DNA of 64,000 nucleotides from Wuchereria bancrofti (lineage: Eukaryota > Nematoda > Chromadorea > Rhabditida > Onchocercidae), in the NCBI GenBank assembly GCA_005281725.1, contig SSBO01000014.1, positions 1,175,550 to 1,239,549 on the forward strand, given 5' to 3'. Position numbers and translations under genes: made by a program. Below the pieces are notes generated by a model. That model worked only from the letters and a program-made list of their open reading frames with translations. It made no database searches and was not told where the DNA came from. Position 1 is the stretch's first letter, and every line of letters begins with the position of its first letter. Shown here one piece after another: positions 29,101 to 44,100 of the stretch.

Positions 29101-32100
29101 ATAATTGGTATTCTTATCTAATTACCCTTATCATTTGCAATGTTTTTTTTTTCTTTGTTATACTGATAATGATCAGTTTTATTTGTTACTGTTACTATCG
29201 TGAGAAATATTTAATAGTTATAATTTCCGGAAGCAACTAAATTTTCTTTTTGTTCTTTTTTCGCTTTTATCTTTTGCAATTAAAAGTTCAGCAGATTTTT
29301 TATCAAAAATATGAAAAATATTATATCAAAAAAAAAATTCAAAAATTTTTATCAAATAAGTCATAAAACAATACGTAAAAAAATGTAATTTTATATATTC
29401 AAAAAAAAAAAAACAATACTGAAAGATTTTTCTATTCAATAATTATATCATAATTTTTCAATGAAAATTTTTATTATGAATTTTTATTTTAAAAATATAA
29501 TTCAATCATTTTTAAAGAAAAAAAATTTTTCATCATTTGGATTTGTTCCAATTAATAAACAATTAACTTAAAATTACCGCTAATTTTTTTTACAAGGAAA
29601 AAAAATTAAAATTTAGCAAAGGTAAAGAAGAGAAATAAAAGAAAGGAAAAGAACTAACTGATGAAGAAATACAACAAATCATCATCATCATTCATTATCA
29701 TTCATTATCATTTATCACCTCCTTCTATAATAATTATTTCTATAAATATTCAAATGAAATTAATAGATAAATGAACGAATGATAGGATAAACAATTTATT
29801 CCATTGTTAATTAGAAATGAGAACTGAAATTTTTATTCTAATTAAATTTAATGATTGCAATTATTATTATTTTTAGTAATATTAAATAGAGTCATTGTTA
29901 GTAAAATGAATTAATTATTGTCATTAAATTTTATAATCATTAATAAATGTTATTCCTTCCAATTGTACTACTTCTACTAAAAATTAATAATAAAAGATAT
30001 AAAAATTAATAATATCATTACTACTACTACTGTTGATCAATTGCAATAGTATTTATAATAATAATAAAAGTAGTAATAGTAGTAGCAATATCAAAATTAG
30101 TAGTAGATGAACTAATGCTAATAGTAATGATGGATATAGCAGTAGTAGTACCACTAATATTAATACAGGTGGTAAACAAGTACCACTAACAACAGTGCTA
30201 GAAGTGATAGTACCACTAATATTAATACAGGTGGTAAACAAGTACCACTAACAACAGTGATAGAAGTAATGGTACCACCAATATTAATACAGGTGGTAAA
30301 CAAGTACCACTAACAAGTGATGGAAGTAATAGTACCACTAATATTAATACAGGTGATAAACAGGTACAGCTAACAACAGTGATAGAAGTAATAGTACCAC
30401 TAATATTAATACAGGTGGTAAACAAGTACCACTGACAACGGTGATACTAGTAATAGTACCACTAATATCAATACAGGTGGTAAACAAGTACCACTAACAA
30501 CAGTAATAGTAGTAATAGTACCACTAATATCAATACAGGTAGTAAACAAGTACTAACAACAGTAATAGTACAAGTACTAACAACAGTAATAGTACTACTA
30601 ATATTAACAGGCAACAAACAAGTACCACTGGCAGTAATAATAGTAGTATCACTAATAATATTAAAAGATAATGAACAAGTACCACTAACCACAGTAGTGG
30701 TACCGCTAATAATATTAATAGGTAGTAAAGTACCACTAATAATAAAAGGTAATAAACAAGTACCACTAGCTGTAATAGTGGCGCCGCTAAGTGAAGTACC
30801 GCTAATAATAAAAGGTAATAAACAAGTACCATTAGCTGTAGTAGTGGTACCGCTAATAATATTAATAGGTGGCAAACAAGTACCACTAGCAGCAGTAATA
30901 ATAATAGTAGTAGTACCACTAAAGTATCACTAATAATTTTAGTAGTTGTAGTAATAATACTAAGAGCAAAAGTAATACTAATGGTGATATTGATGCTACT
31001 ACAATAACAGGAGTAATACAAGAAGTAATACCGATACAAATATAAGTAACAAAAGTAATACTAGTAATGATAGTGATACTATCAGAAGTAATAGTAGTAG
31101 TAATACTAGTACAATAGCAAAATAATACAAGTGATAATAATAGTAATACTAGTACGATAGCAAAAGTAATACAAGTAATAATAATAGTAGTACTAGTACA
31201 ATAGCAAAAGTAATAATAATAGTAATACTAGTACAATAGCAAAAGTAATACAAGTAATAATAATAGTAGTACTAGTACAATAGCAAAAGTAATAATAATA
31301 GTAATACTAGTACAATAGCAAAAGTAATACAAGTAATAATAATAGTAGTACTAGTACAATAGCAAAAGTAATAATAATAGTAATACTAGTACAATAGCAA
31401 AAGTAATACAAGTAATAATAATAGTAGTACTAGTACAATAGCAAAAGTAATAATAATAGTAATACTAGTACAAGTAGCAAAAGTAATACTAACAGTTGTA
31501 GTAATAGTAATGACAATACTTATAAAACCAGTAATAGAAGCAGTGATGTGTGCATTGATAATATTAGCACAAACTCTTTGACAGTGAAAAAGTAAAGAAA
31601 TAAAAAAAGAAGAAAGAATTTGTATATTTACAAAAAGAATAAGATGAAAAATCATTTAAAAAAAAATAATAAAAGAGAAAAAAAAAATGAATTGAACTGA
31701 TAATAATAGCATATAATAATTGTTCATTTCGTCCTTTTTTTTTTTTAATAAAACTAAAGAGAGGGAAAGAGAGAGAGAGAAGACAAAGAGAGAAGAAAAG
31801 AGTAAAAAAGATTAATAAAATAAATTTACAAATATTTAGTTCAAAATAAAAAAACTTATGTATTATCAAATGTTTAAGTTTGTTAATCAAAACTATAATT
31901 TTTATTTCGCAAAATATTCTTTTATAATTGAAATTGTATTATTAATTCAATATCTTCTCCTTCTTTTTTTTTCATCCAGTAAAATGATGAAAAATGAAAA
32001 GATTTAAATGATTATGTTTTTCAATTTTCAGTTTATTTTTTAAAATTTCAATTTTAACGGAAGATTCGAATTCTTAATTGAATTGAAGATGGACTGATCG

Positions 32101-35100
32101 CTTATAATCTTGGTTAAATTTAAAAATTGAGTTTCAATTCAAAACTTCAAATTAATCGTTTTTTTTTTTTTTTGTTTTAAACTATGAGAAAGATTCAAAT
32201 AATAACACAGAATTTAAAATATCAAAAAATAAAATGAAAATTTTGATTATGAATTTCAATAAAATTCAGTTAAAAAATTCAATAGCTGAAGTGATTCATA
32301 AAGTCATCCAAATTTTCTATATTGAAATCAATATTGAAATGAAATTTGAAATATTAGAAAAAAACAATTAAATAATTAATTAAAAACGTTTTAAAAAATT
32401 TATTTGAATTCAATACATTAAAGATAATTTAAAAATAATTATAGCAAAAATTGAAGTGATTTTAAAAACATATTTTGAATTTTATACATATACATGGAAA
32501 TAAATGTTTACCGAAAATATTCAACGAAATTTTTTTCAAAGTTAAAATGTTTCATAAAAAAAAGATGAAAATTCATTTGTAAACTAAAATATTTCACAAA
32601 ATGTCTTATGTTTACATTCTTTGCTTGCAAAGAAAAAATATTTTAAATAAAATTTTGATATAAAGTTTTTTTTTCTTAAAAAAAGAAAGAATTTAACGCA
32701 AGTAAATTTGTAATTAGAGTAAATTTCAAATATTTAAATTTCCATTCATTAATATATGATTAATCAATTGTTAAGTTTACAAGTATACATATATAATATT
32801 AAGTGAAATAGTAGATTTACATATAAAAACAAATAATTTATATATTAAGTAGCCAATTAATTATTTATTTGTAATTAATTTTCAATTGCATTCCTTGTTT
32901 ACATCATTTTTTGAAATTTTTCCTTTCTAAAAGATATAATTGATGAAAATAATTAGGAATTTAAATCTTTACATATTACTAAGTAAATCAGTAAATTTCT
33001 ATACCAAAATTCATAGATGAAAAATGTTAAACATTTAATTTTAATTGTTAAAAATAAGTACAAAAAAACATGAAGATAGAAATTACATTTGCATTTGGCA
33101 ATAAAAAATATTAAAATTGATCACAAGAAAAAAAAAGAAAAATCAAATCCTATCATTAAATCATAAAAAAAATAAACAGAAATTTTTGAAGTAAAAATTT
33201 AAGAAATATTTCACAAATATAACTAACATTCCAAATATAAATTTTAATTTAAAAAATTTAGGGAATAGTTTACCGCACGAATTTTAAAAGTAAAATTTTA
33301 ATTAAATAATTTAAAGCTAATCATTCACAATTTAATTTAATGTGTGTTAATAATAAATGTAAAATGAAATAGGATAACAGATAAGGTTGAAATTTTTATG
33401 CAAATTTAACAATTAAACCAAAGTAATACATATTATATATTACATAGTGATTTGAAATAAAAAAAAAGTAATAAGATAAAATAAATATGAAATTAAAATA
33501 CTTAGTAAATAAGTAACATAATAAAATTAGAAATTAAAATAAATGTAAAGGTGTAATAAAATTGAAAAATTAAGTAATAAATGTGGTAAAATTACTAATT
33601 TTATTGCACAAAAATCATTTTCTCTTAAATACGCTACCATCTGTTTAATTTAAATGTGAAAGTTACAAATTTAAGAGATTTAAAAATTTTTTTTTTGTTT
33701 AAGCAACATGTGACAGTTACAAATTTTAAGAGATTCAAAAAGAAATTTAAGGAGCAAAAAAAAATTTAATTTTAATGAAATTGAAAAATTTACTGGTTAG
33801 AAGTTTTTTTTTTCTTAATACTACCTCTTTAACTGAAAAAAAAAAAGAATTAGAAAAATATTTGTTAAAATTTAAGAAAAAATCATTTAAAAAATAATAA
33901 GTAAAAATAAAATAAGATTTAATTAATGTCTAATATTTTATAGAAATGATTTTGTACATTCATTTTATTTACGATATTTTCTGAAAATTTTAATACTTAC
34001 TTTTTTTTCACCAAAACATAAATTATTTATTAAACAAGATAAACTATTAGATAGAATTCATAATTGATCAAATTCAAATACAACATCAAATGGAATATAA
34101 TTACAATTAGATATTAGGTAAATAATTACATAAGATTAATTTACTTAATAATTAATGCTTAATTTATATTCAAAGTTTATTTAGACATAATTTGTTCTAT
34201 TTTAATTAAACAATCATTCAACCACTCACTCTTTTGAATTTAATCACAATGTAAGATATACTTATTAAATTAATAAATTGAAAAAAAATTAATCAAAACT
34301 AGAATAAGAAATTTTCAAACTATAAAATTCACTTATTTTTCTACTTTTTCTTCCTTTACTTAATAACAAATTCAAATGTATAACGTACGTAAAATTTGAA
34401 AAATCATTTAAAAAAGTTACGTCAAATTATATTTTCGGCAGCGAAAAGAGAAGAATGAAGAAAAAAAAACAAAAATTTTTGCATATGAAAGTTAATCTAA
34501 TTAATTATTTTACAAATTTATCATTAAATTATCAAACTGAATAGATTTTATAAATTTATCTTATCCCTTTTAAAACAATTTCCTAAATTTGGAAAAAGTT
34601 TAAACTCAAAATATTTACAAATTTTTTTATTTTAAAAAATATGATAAAATTGTTGTTTATGTTTTAGTTTTTGTTATAGAGAAAATTCCGATTTATATCC
34701 TTGAAGATTAAATAAATTTTTTTTAGAAAAGAAGAAATATGCTCTTCAAAATATTTCATAAAATTTGTTTATGCTTGAAAAGTTATTTGAAACGGTAAAA
34801 AAAGCACATTCATTATTTGTGCTTTTATATTATACAACAATATTTTATGAAAANNNNCTTGAAGATTAAATAAATTTTTTTTAGAAAAGAAGAAATATGC
34901 TCTTCAAAATATTTCATAAAATTTGTTTATGCTTGAAAAGTTATTTGAAACGGTAAAAAAAGCACATTCATTATTTGTGCTTTTATATTATACAACAATA
35001 TTTTATGAAAAAAAAGTTTATTTAATATTAAATTATTCAATTCATTTTAATTTAATTAAATTAAAATGCACAGAAACTTTAATACGAATTAATTTTACCG

Positions 35101-38100
35101 TATGAGTTTTTAACGTAACATTATACTTTTACACATAAATTTTTATATAAATTTCAATTTTACTATCTGAATTTCAATTAAAATTATCATACGAGTTTTA
35201 ACTTTTAAAATTATCATGCTACTGTTAAATTTTTAGTCAAAACTATCAATTAACTAATTTAATTAAATTAAAATGTACAGAAACTTTAACATGAATTTGA
35301 TTTTATCATATGAATTTTTAATATGACTTTTAATTATATTTTTACACATAAATTTTTGTATAAATTTCAATTTTACTATCTGAATTTCAATTAAAACTAT
35401 CATACGATTTTTAAATTTTAAAATTATCACACCAGTGTTAAATTTTTAATTAAAATTATCAATTGAATAATCATTTTACAAACAAATAATTATTCTAAAC
35501 TTGTGAAAATTTTTTTCTTCTTTTTTGATAATTAACAACTTTGAAATGAGAAATTTTAACACAAAAATAAGAATTGAAAATAAAAACAAAAACAAAAAGA
35601 AGAAGACTTTGTAAATAGGCCAGAAAAAAAAAAAAACAAAAAACCTTGGTAATATTTGCTGAATCAGAGCCTAGGCCAGAATCTGTACTATCGGTTGGCC
35701 GATGAATTTCGACATATGCTGCACCATTCAAACAATCTGCTGCACTTAGCTCACTTCGATCTGAAAAATTTTTTTTCTTTTTATAAATTTTTTTTTCAGA
35801 AAAAAAAAATGTTTATATATAGCAAAGATCAAATTTAAAAAAAAAAAAAAATGTTTAGTTCAAATAAACGATGAAATGAAAATAATATCCATACAATACA
35901 AAAAAAGCAATTTTTTTAAAGAAAAAAAGAGAATGAAAATTTTAATTTTATTGAAAAATTTTTTTTTGTAAAAATAGCGAAAAAAAAGTGTAATGAATTA
36001 ATTTTAAAATTTTATTTATTCATTATTTCTTTTTGTTCTTCTTTTATTGCAATAACTTCTATGTAACATAATTTTTTAATTCAATATTCGTTTTTTTTTT
36101 TGAAGAATTTTTTCAAAAAATTTTTACGACAAAGAGATAAGAATAAATTTGAAAAAGATAATTTTTTTTTTGAAATTTGAAGAGAAAATTGAAATTTTAT
36201 TGAAAAAGAATTTAGGTATATTACTTTAATTAAATTATGTTAAAAAAATAAATCAAGCGTTCTTTTTTCCGCTAATCATTTTGTTGCAATTTATAAATTC
36301 AGTTTTAAATAGAATTTAAATTTAGATATTTCCACTTTCATTTTGCTTTCTTCATTTCAGTTCTTGTTAAATCTATCAATTTAGTTGTACTAAATAACAA
36401 GGAGAAATGAAAAACTAATTTTTAAACAAATATTTTCAAATATTTGCTTGTTTTTTTTTCTATTTTTAAATCTTATTTAAAAATCAATGTTTTTCTGTTC
36501 AAAAAATTCTTTCACTTTAATTTACACTTTCGATAACAATAATTTTTGTTTATTTAATAAATGTAAAAACAATTATCAACATTGATCGCTATTTGATAAG
36601 CTTTTTAATTGTTAAATGAAAAATTTTAATTCATATCAAATCAATTGATATCATATCAAATGCAAAGAAAATAATAATTGATTATTGAAAACAATTGAAA
36701 AAAAGAAAACTTAAAATTATATTTTTAATTTCCATTTCTTATTAAATGTGCAAATACATGCAATCTTGACATTATCTTCTCTAAATAGATAATAAGCTAG
36801 CTATCTAAATTAATTATCAATTACGAAATGAAATCAAATTAATTCTTGCCAAATTAATCAAATCAAATTGTTTAATCGATTTATTAATTAAACTAATTAA
36901 ATCTTTTCTTACCAATCATTTCACCATGATATATCATTCATTTCTCAACTGCTATCGAATATTAAAAAATGAAATTCAGAAAATCAGAATAATACGCAAA
37001 AATTATGAATTTAAATTCATAAAATTATTCACACCATTAATTAGCAACTATTATACTTATTTGTCGGGAAAAAAATGTAATAAAAAGAAAGTGGGAAAAT
37101 GTGGAAAAAAAAAGTGCGAAGAAATAAATAAGAAATGAGGAGGAAGAAGGAAAAAAAAAACAGATCGGAAGTTTGCAAAATTTGAACTTGTCAACTTTTT
37201 GAAATAATTGACAGAAATAAATAAGAAGCGAAAATATATGTTACATATTTAATTCACTATCAATCAATTGTTGCTATCATATTTTAAATTTGAAAATGAA
37301 AAAAAAAAATTTTTTTTTTTGAAAAGGAAAAATTTGTTTTTTCTCCTTTGTAATCCAAAATTAAATTTTAATAGATAGTTTCTTTTTTTAATAGATAAAA
37401 ATAAGCATAGCAGTTATTTTTAAATAAAAATAATGAAAATTTCAATTTTATACTTTTGATAAATTTTAATACAACAAATATATATTAGAAATTGATAAGA
37501 AATTGAATTTGGAAAATAATAGTTTAAAAAAAAATCAAAAAGAAATGTTTATGAAATACTTTTATTATATCATTTTGTATTAATATTTGTTGAAATATAT
37601 AAAAGAAAGAAACAAGTAATCAAAAATTTTTATCAATTCCATTTTTTCCTTTTTTTTAGAAAGTTTTCAATAAATGATACGGTAATTTTGATATGATATG
37701 ATGCTAATTTAAAAGAAAGTATGCTTATTTGATTTATTTTTGCACTACTAAAAGCATAATTCAAATTAAAAATTAATTTCAACCAATATTTCAAAAATGC
37801 AACAAAAGTTTTGACTCATTTCATACTTAATCATAACTTTATCAATCACACAAATGCAATTTAAAACTAAAATTTATTATATCCAATTAACACATTTTTT
37901 TACAAATCCTAAAATTATTTAAACATTTTTCTGAAAAAAAGTCAGTTAATCTAGAGTTGATCGAAGCATATCTTTTTTTAATTAAATTATTTTTAAAATT
38001 TGAAAGTTCAAAAAAAAAGGAAGAAGAAAGAATCAATAAATTATTTGCAAAAATAACAAATCATACAACTTTTCCTTTCGTTTTAATATCATTTAAATCT

Positions 38101-41100
38101 TTTAAAATGAAAAAAAAAAAAGGATTTAACAAAATCTTTTAAATCCTTAATATCTTTTAAAATTTGCTTCATGCATAAAACTTTGGAAAAAAATAAAACA
38201 AAGAAAAAAATCAAAATGTGGAATAAATATGAAATAATAATAATTCATATCAAAAATTAATTTTATCATTTTCGTCATCAATTACTAAAATTTTATAAAG
38301 TAAAGTATGAAACAAAAAGAAAAAAGAAAAAAGAAAAGAATGTTTAAATATTAAAATAGAAAAAAAGGAAAAGTACTATATGAAAATAAATTATAATAAA
38401 GGAAAAAAAAAACGAATGGAAATTTTATGTACTTTTAATAATTATTTAAAATAAAGTATTAATTAAAAATTACTTTTAAAAAATACTATTAATTCAAGAA
38501 GAGAAATAAAAATAAAATAAAATAGAAATGTTGAAAAAATAATAATAAATTCTTTTTTCTCTGTAATTATCATTAAAGTTCAGTTTAATATTCATTTTAA
38601 ATTTTATTATTACTTATAATATTGTTAAGATGAAAAAAAAANAAAAAAAAAGAAAAGAAAAAAAGAAGAGGAAGAGGAAGAGAAAGAGGAAGATGAATAA
38701 TAAGTTGAGAGGATAAAATGAAAATGCCAAAAATAAATTTTGTTAGATGAAATGAAAAAAAAAAAAAAAAGAGATCGGAAGATTTTAATAGAATGATAGA
38801 ATAGACAAGCAGACAGAGAGAGAAAGAGACAGAGAGGAAAGGAGAAAAAGATTGATTAGGAAAAAGAAAAAGAGAAAGAGAGAGAGAAAAAAAATTTTTT
38901 TTTTAAAAAAAAAGTTCAAAAAAAGATAAAAGAAAAGCTAAAGCTAATACGGATGAAAAATTTTTAGATGCCAAAAGATTTATATACATTTATCTCTAAC
39001 ACACACACAAAAAAAAAAAGAAAATACAACTATGATATTTCGTTCTTTTTTTTAATCTTTTTCCTTCTTTTCTCTTTCTTCCTCTCTCTCTCTCCCTCTT
39101 ACTTATTTTGTTTCTTTCTTTGAGTAATATCAAAAAATAAACGGTTTCTTTTGTTTTAAAGTTTAAATAGAAAATTTAATAATTTAAAAAAAAAAATTAT
39201 CAAAGTGGAAAAAAAAGGAATAATTTTTCGTTATTCNNNNNNNNNNNACACACACAAAAAAAAAAAGAAAATACAACTATGATATTTCGTTCATTTTTTT
39301 AATCTTTTTCCTTCTCTTTCTCTTTCTTCCTCTCTCTCTCTCCCTCTTACTTATTTTGTTTCTTTCTTTGAGTAATATCAAAAAATAAACGGTTTCTTTT
39401 GTTTTAAAGTTTAAATAGAAAATTTAATAATTTAAAAAAAAAAATTATCAAAGTGGAAAAAAAAGGAATAATTTTTCGTTATTCACATGAAAGAGAAAGA
39501 ATTTAATTTTAAGTATGTATTTGAGTAAATTAATTTATATTATTTCAATTCTTTTTTTTCTTAAATATAACTACAGGATCTTTTTTTTTGAAGTTCTTAT
39601 TAAAAAATTAAATTTTTTTAACAATTAAAAAAGATTAGAAATTAGCAATAAATTAAAGTTTTTAATTTTTACTCGTTTTTCCTTAACTTCTTATTCATTT
39701 TTTAAATTTTACTCTTTTTTTTAAATAAAAAAGACAAAATAAGAGAGAATTTACATTCCATATTTGATCGTACAGTAAAAGATACTTACTCTTATTTCAT
39801 CCTAATTAGTTAAATTAATGTTTATTTTAAGAAAACTTTATTTTTTGGAAAAAAGCCAAAAGTTGGTCAAAACCCAAAATAAAACAAAATAAAATATTAT
39901 AATGACTACAAAAAAAGAAGTAAATATCAAATAAACAAAATCAAAATAAAAGAAATAAATAAAAGTAATAAAAATACGATGAGCAAAGTCTTTTGAAAAC
40001 AAAAAAAATATATAAGAGTTATCAAAAATTATTAGAAAATATCAATAAAAAAAAAACAAATAAGTAAATAAAAACAGAAAATAAAATAGAGAATAGGAAA
40101 TTATTAAAATTTACTAGAAATTTCAACAAATTTCATTTTAATCTTTTTCGAAAAAAATAAATCAATAAATAAAAGAAATGAAATTAAAAACATATAATAA
40201 ATGATATTTGTTTATTTTTTTTTATTATATAAAGAATTTAATTAATTATAATAAAATGAATAGAACAAATTGAAAAAAATGAAGGAATATTTTTTAAACA
40301 TTTGTAAATTTTACAACAACAACCACCTACCTTCTTCTTCTCCTTCTTCTTCTCCCACCTCTTCTACTTCTACTTCTACTTCTGCTTCTTCTTCTTCTTC
40401 TTCTTTGTCGAAATTTTCATAGCTATCTGCTCGAGAATTGTCCGCAATTGATTTACGAATGATTGAACTACTAATTGCGCCATCATTAGCAGTTACCGCA
40501 TTTGTATCATTATTATTACTACCATTATCGTCATTATTACTACTATCATTTTTGCTATTTTTTGTTGCTGTTACATCGATTAGAAATATAAATTCAATTA
40601 CTGCTTGTGAATTCACTTCAGAATCTGCAAAAAAAATATAATAATCAAAATTATGAAATTTAATTAGCAAAATTATTATTAATGACATAAAAAAAAGGAG
40701 TGGGCGGATTAGGATTATATGAATTAAATATATATTCATAATTTTATAATTTTGAGTATAAATTATTGTCATAATTTATTATTATTGAATTTTGTAAAAA
40801 AGAAAAAGAGAAAAATAATTGGAATTTTTGAACATTAATTGAAATACTGCAAATATTACACCAAAAAGGAATTTCATTTCGGAAAAAATATTACTAAATA
40901 TTTGCTTGCTATGTTATTTATTTTTGCTTCAATTTATCCTCATGCAAAAATTGATTAATACTTTATTGATTTCACAAATTAATTTAATTGAGTTAAAAAT
41001 TTTATGATAATTTTAACTTGTATTGTTATTAGATAACGTAGGAATGGATGAAAATTTGAAAGTTTATTACTTATATTCGAATTTAATAAATGCTATTGAT

Positions 41101-44100
41101 TAAAAAAATAATTTTAAAGTCTTTAAAAAATGCTTAAATGCTTTTTTTTTTTCAAAAAAAAAGGAAAATAAATACGTTAATCATCAAAGATATTTGCTAG
41201 ATTTAAAAAAAAAATGATAGATGCATATATTATGTGAAATTAATTTCTAATTTTAATCAATCTTTATACCATTATTTGAAGCATAAAAGATTTGTTAATT
41301 TTAAAATTTAACTTTCATAAATCTTTAATTTATTGCACAAATGTAAAAAAAAAAAATTATCCAATAAAATTTATAAAAAAAAGAAAAAAAATTGAAAGGT
41401 ATCGGTGATATATGTATTAAAGATATCCTAACGGAATGCATAATATGCTTCTCCTCAATTATTTTTTTTTCTTTATTCTTTAATTTATAATTTTAAAATG
41501 ACAAATGTTTGAAACATATAATTTCATGAATTTTTTCAGAATTTAAGTCATTATTATTTATTATTATTCTAGAAATTTCAAAAAGAAAAGCTATAATTTT
41601 GTTTTCTGTTAAATAAAGAAATTTTTATAATTATACAAAGTTTTTTTTTTAGCAAAAAAATAAGTAAATAAAATAACAAAATACTATAAGATATGGTAGA
41701 AATTTTTTTTTTTTGCATGAAATAAGTTTAAATTAATTAATTAATTAATTAAACAAACTTGTTTATTTACCATTAAAAATGTTATCCAATTCTTCGCGAT
41801 AAAATCGTAATTTATAGATATTTTCATTATTCGTTGATAAGTCAAATGTGCAAGTGTTAAATTGACAACGAAAAAATAGCGCACGTTTAGTGGTACTCGT
41901 ACGTTGAAAACATTTTACCAAAATATCACCACGTAATGGTAAGTCATCCATTTCAAATGTATTATTTTCAGCTACAACTCTATAAAAAAAAAAAAATTTT
42001 TTTTTTTTCAAATTTTATCATTTATTCATGATAATTTTAATTAACATAATTTTAAATATGAATGACAAAGAAAAAAATTTTTTTAATAATAAACCATAGT
42101 ATAACTTATATTTCTAGTTATAATAAGCATAATTTCAAATATGGAAAACAAGAAAAAAATTTTTTTTCAAATTTTATCAATTATTTGTGATAATTTTAAT
42201 TAATATAATTTTAAATATGAATAACAAAGAGAAAAAAAAAATTTTTTTTTAATAATAAACCATAGTATAACTTATATTTCTAGTTATAATAAGCATAATT
42301 TCAAATATGGAAAACAAAAAAAAAAAATTTTTTTCAAATTTTATCAATTATTTGTGATAATTTTAAATATGAAAAAAAAAAAAAATATATAACGTTGAAA
42401 AAAAAAACAAAAAATTAGTAATAAAATGATTAAATTCATTCGNTATTTCTAGTTATAATAAGCATAATTTCAAATATGGAAAACAAAAAAAAAAAATTTT
42501 TTTCAAATTTTATCAATTATTTGTGATAATTTTAAATATGAAAAAAAAAAAAAATATATAACGTTGAAAAAAAAAACAAAAAATTAGTAATAAAATGATT
42601 AAATTCATTCGTCCTTAGTATTATATTTTAGTTGTAAATACTTCAATTAAATATTTTAATTAAAATTTAAAAAAAAAAGACATAACCATACTTAAGTGAT
42701 GTTGTATGTACTGGTTGCATACGTTCATATATTTTGAATAAAACATTTCGATTAAAAAAATTTGTCAATATAATATTATGTAAGTAAACTGTTGCTGGTT
42801 GAATTTTTGTTCGTCCACAAAGAAGTGATGAAAAATATTTCACATATCTAAAACGAAAGAAAAATAGAATTAAAAATGAAATTTTTTTAAATCTACTTCA
42901 TATATTTGAAAATGAAAATATCAAAAAAATCTGAATTAGAATTAGAAAATTTTTAAATATTTCAAATATACTTAAAATTGAATTAAAAATAAAAATCAAT
43001 GTATTTCGCATATCTAAAAATAGACATGTCTAGAAGCTAACAGAATTAAAAATAGAAATTAATACATTTCAATTATCTGAATATAGAATTAAAAATAGAA
43101 ATGAATATATTTGACAAATCTAAAAATAAAATTATTAAATTTGAATTTCATGTATTTAGCTGTTAAATACATGAAAGTTTTTAATAAATCTCACGTTCTT
43201 TAATATAATTTCTTCACTTATAATTTAAGTTATACTTTATTTTTAATTATATATATAATCTACGTACCATTTTACGTTATTCCCTCACTTACGTCACAGA
43301 CGTCATATTAAACTTTATTAAACTTTTTCCATACAATAATTTCTTATAAATTATTTTATGATTATTTCGTAATGAATACTTAATGTAAATATAATTATTG
43401 ATTAATGATTTTTTTCTTTTTTGTTAATTTCATAAAACAAACTTAAAGTTTCAACAAAAAAAAAAATTATTCCATTTCATTAAAATTATAAAGAAAGTAT
43501 TGAATTTTTGTTAGTTCAAAAAAAAGAAAAGAAAGAAAGAAACTTTATGGTTTTTTAATTAAAAAATTTCATTGTTAACAATAAATTAACAAAAAATTGC
43601 AATTTAAAACGTTGACAGTTGTTGACAATTTCATTGCATGCACTATTTTTATTTTAAAGTATAATAGAAGTATTTTTAAAAACAAAAAAAAAAAACTTCA
43701 TGAAATTATTCTTTTGCTTTTAAAGTTTATGCAAAAAAAATTTTTTGATATATTTTACTGATTGAATTGATTGCTATGATTCATCGAATTGTAGCAGATA
43801 TTGAATTAGTAAGGTAGTTAATAAGTTATTTTGTAATTAATTAGCACCAATAAAAAAAATTAACCAAAGACATATAAATTTATTTAATTATGCATTGGAG
43901 AGAAGGTTAAGTTAATTAGTTAATAAGTTAATTAGTCAATACATGATATTTAATTTATTTTCAAACATCAAATTAACTCGATTAATTTATTTTTCTTAAA
44001 TGACATAACGTGATATCTTTTTCTGCTTTATTTTTGAAATTTCATCGCATTGTTTAACTAATACTTTTAAAGCAATTGAAAAGTTCGTTAAAAAAAAAAA

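Noticed and set aside
30053..31039. Val/Leu-rich and Thr/Ser-rich frames over the 62-bp array
   Set aside because: The 62-bp step shifts the frame in every unit. The frames are by-products of repeats.
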